This document shows positions 61,002 to 64,000 of a DNA stretch of 64,000 bases, in pieces. A program made the position numbers and the translations under genes. The notes below the pieces were generated by a model. The model did no database searches, had not been told where the DNA came from, and saw only the letters and a program-made list of their open reading frames with translations. Every line of letters begins with the position of its first letter. Positions within the stretch are counted from its first letter, which is position 1. The stretch comes from Echinococcus granulosus (Eukaryota > Platyhelminthes > Cestoda > Cyclophyllidea > Taeniidae): assembly GCF_000524195.1 (NCBI RefSeq), contig NW_020170416.1, forward strand, positions 627,362 through 691,361, given 5' to 3'.

Positions 61002-64000
61002 AGCAAACTGAGTACCTTATCAACGCTAATGAAAGCATATGCCGCGGCGCTTGCTGATTGGTCGATGGGGAATTTGCGCCAAATTTCGAAATTAGGTCTA
61101 CATATTGTCAATGTGAGAATGTGTTATTTTATGAAAAGATCGCTTTAAAATATCAAAAAGCAAATACAAATTTTAAAAAACCACATTTTTCCTAATAATG
61201 GTAGGCCATTACCGGAGCAGATACGGCAAACACACCAGATAAATTTTCGGTATTAATGACTGCTAAAGAAAAAATTGTGAACAGTTTGATAAAAGTATGA
61301 CTGTCCTGCTACTCAATTAAAGATCCAAAAACTTTAACTACTTGATTTTGGCGAAGTTTTAACTTAAAATCTTTTGGCTCTTCAGCAATATCTTTTAGAT
61401 TTGAATTCAATGGTATGTGAGCCCTTGTACACGCACTTGCAGGGCTCACCACCACTAGAAAACCATATTAAACATTTTTCACTGACCTGAAGCATTGCAA
61501 ATTCAGGCGTGAACTAGGGCGCGTCAGCCAAATTATTTTAATTCTATTAACTCTAGGGCGTATTTGACCACTTATCTATTCGCAACCCAGCATTTTATCC
61601 GGATACGCTGGCCTTTGGTCTAGGCCAGTAGCCCCACTCCAGTCAGAACTGTTATTTCCATTGACCTTTTTATGGAATTCTTGCGGCGCTACAGCAAAAC
61701 ATTCTGTATTTAGGAAAATTCCGGTTATTTATTAACCACAGATAGTTCGATTCCCAAATGCTACAAATTTATTTTTTCTTGTCTTGTAAGCTCATTCTCT
61801 TAGGATCTCATTACTTATACGTAAGTAGCCATGCGCTGTAGTAAACTATTGGATGCAATCATTCATTGCATCAGTTGCAGAATCATAACGATGGCACCTT
61901 AATTTCCGTTGATTTCCCGTAAATGTTTCCGGTTTCGGAATTAAGTGTTTACAAGCACTTCTAGACCATTATAAGCCTTTTGATCGCTTTGTCTACACTT
62001 ATCTGACCAAGATGTTGAAGTTAGAGTGAACTTTTAATTAGGCTTAATTGTTTATAATTCTGTATTGAGTAATGTTTTGCAAACCCACTGTCCCTGTTCA
62101 AGGAAATAAGAGTTAAGGCCACCAATTAACAGGGTCTAAGAAGTGCGCTGTTGGGTATTTTGTATTTATTGTGACTTATGTTTTTTTGATATTAAATTGT
62201 ATAAGTGCATTAAATCTGAAGTGCCGTTAGGCAACCTCGCAACCGTGCGTCAGAATAAACACTCCTTTGAAAGCCGGTATCTCTGAGGTCGCATTTAAAG
62301 GGGCATAAAGTATTGGTATCCTTGTTTTTTGCCTAGGTCTAGGTATCCCGTTTTAAACGCGGTTGTCAAGGCTTACCTGTGCCCCTTTTCTACAAATTCT
62401 CTGCCTTCATTGCGAGACAGTCTATTGCCCAAACTTGACGATCTCTTACGTCCATCTGACCAGGCTGGGACCCATCTCAGATTTATGTTCCGTTGAGCAT
62501 TTGTTAACACTTTGTTGTGACTGTATGCAAGTATAGTAGCTTCTCAAGTCTTTCCTGCTATAATATCGAGGCGTATCAACTCTTAATGGTTTGTTATTAG
62601 CGCGTAGCAGGGCCGGAGCTACGTGCGCATGGCAACTCGGTCGTATGTTTGAGACAGAGTGCTGTATCGAAGGTCTGGGAGCTTGTGTGTACATATGATC
62701 TATTCAAATAGTGCTGTTCCATTAATCCGATGAGTGAACAGGAGGCGCTGCAGTTGATTCGCGTCAATGACTTATTGTTTTAATGTCATATTTTCTAAAT
62801 AAATGCTAGTATTTAAGAAAGCAAGGAATAATCTTCATCAATCTGCCACTGTCTGCCAAGACAGTAGCCTCTCAGTTCATATTTATCGGATCCAAGTCCG
62901 AAAATTCCAGTGAAGAACACCACTTAGGGGTGGCAGACTTCTTTTAAGGAAATAAAATGAAGATTGTAATGCTACGCTTCTGGTCGGGGTGGGAGAGACG
63001 ATGTGAATGCTTCTAATCAACTTTGTTTGACGCGGTAGCTATGGTATTAGCTCAGGCCCTACACAACTCTATCTTCATCATGCGTAACTAAAGCGCGTCT
63101 GTAGATGGCTGCTGTTTCTGCCCATAATTGATATTCCAGCCAATGTGTCCTTACCGGTTCTATCAGAAGGGTTGCAGGTAACAAGGTTCCACTTGAATTA
63201 AAGCCACCGAACATCCGCAGATGTCAATGCCAATGTGAAAAATCAACCAATGGCAACTGACGTATTTCATTACAGGGTGGGAAGTATGGTTGTCTTTAGG
63301 TAGCGTGATGACGTCTTTCAAAGGTAAACAGGAGGGAAATTGTTGACTTTCACACCACAGTCAAGCATTTCCAGTCCTAGTAACAAAGCAGAGCCAACCC
63401 TGGGAGGCCAATGATCTGATGTAGGGGAGAGGCATGACCACCTACAGTACTAAAAGGAAGCCCTTAATTCTATTGTCCAGCTCGCTTCCGTTCCTAAGAA
63501 ACAGAAAGTGAAGCTGATTCGTCTAGACTATTAACCATCATTGGGAAGCTCTTTCGCTACTACCCTTTCTCGTTCAGTGAAAGAAGAATGCATCACCAGT
63601 CATTTCAGTCTGCCACCACTCACGCATCTTACTTCTTAAAGAATCAAAATGGCAGTTTATGGGAGAAAATCCCCCTCACTTATCGCCAAAGAATGTGCGC
63701 ATAAGAGTGTAGTGCATCGGCTACACCAATTGTGAATTTTGTCCCCACGTGGATTCCTTCATTGCTTGAATGCAATATGAAAGGCCAACTTGCTTTCGAT
63801 TGTGCTCCGAAGGAACTTTACAGCAACTCCAGAACTCCAGCCTTCGCAACGAAGTGATTGGCGTTGTAATAATTTGATCGTCTGCTTCATTATTTTGGTT
63901 ACGCAGAAATTTAAGTCTCCGCTTTTGTACCTCCACTGGGCGATATGGTCTCCGGGCCATGCCAGTAGCCTCCTAACCCTACTGTAGCCCAAAAGTACAA
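61002..64000. other. Intergenic region upstream of VAP
   Basis: About 3 kb of AT-rich to mixed DNA. The first few hundred bases should hold the VAP promoter. Short open frames near 62.5 and 63.8 kb have no recognisable domain; the latter overlaps a dispersed repeat copy. Confidence 0.6.
63911..63982 (-). repeat. Dispersed repeat family, copy B
   Basis: On the minus strand, GTAGGGTTAGGAGGCTACTGGCAT-like sequence is followed by a GGAGGTACAAAAGC segment, matching copy A at 25609-25680 with substitutions and one small gap. Confidence 0.55.

Noticed and set aside
63721..63992. Minus-strand frames at the right edge
   Set aside because: They overlap the dispersed repeat copy at 63911-63982 and have no recognisable domain.
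1..64000. CRISPR arrays, bacterial operons, rRNA genes, complete tRNA genes, spliced-leader RNA genes
   Set aside because: None was seen on either strand. The genes are intron-containing and eukaryotic, and no sequence like a known tapeworm spliced leader was found by eye.

Overview
The window is nuclear DNA of a multicellular animal, most likely a flatworm (Platyhelminthes) and probably a tapeworm. The genes have GT-AG introns and animal-type products. The gene density is moderate, a single 100-N assembly gap is present, and some introns are only 30 to 36 nt long, a size known from flatworms. The species cannot be named from the sequence. All exon models below were built by hand from splice signals, reading phase and protein similarity remembered from the families; no search was run.

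Layout, left to right. Positions 1-2029 (+) hold the 3' part of an unrecognised coiled-coil, proline-rich protein. 7639-8992 (+) is a small C2H2 zinc-finger gene with one finger per 87-nt exon. 10831-19039 (+) is a membrane-anchored ENPP-family (nucleotide pyrophosphatase/phosphodiesterase) protein split by a 6-kb intron; nearly all its catalytic metal-binding motifs are missing. 20691-21932 (+) is an intronless protein rich in cysteine and proline. 22865-23993 (-) is ribosomal protein L7/uL30 with a long N-terminal extension. 26231-29770 (+) is tektin-3. 30753-31917 (+) is TMEM208. 32819-38307 (-) is GAS8/DRC4. 40067-52324 (+) is a REPS-type EH-domain endocytic adaptor spread over 12 kb, with a possible small two-exon gene on the opposite strand inside one intron (47735-48169). 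58574-61001 (-) is a VAP-like ER membrane protein with two tandem MSP domains. The rest is introns and intergenic DNA with a few microsatellites, low-copy dispersed repeats and hairpins.

There is no operon-like arrangement. Functionally, two genes build the ciliary/flagellar axoneme (tektin-3 and the nexin-dynein regulatory complex subunit GAS8). Three belong to the secretory or membrane system (TMEM208 in ER targeting, VAP in ER contact sites, REPS in endocytosis), one is a ribosomal protein, and one is a surface or secreted pseudoenzyme candidate.

The observations most worth following are: (1) the ENPP homologue that appears catalytically dead; (2) the tandem-MSP VAP; (3) micro-introns of 30 to 36 nt, two of which are in frame and free of stops; (4) the N-terminally extended RPL7; (5) the tandem exon duplication in the zinc-finger gene; (6) the antisense nested mini-gene.
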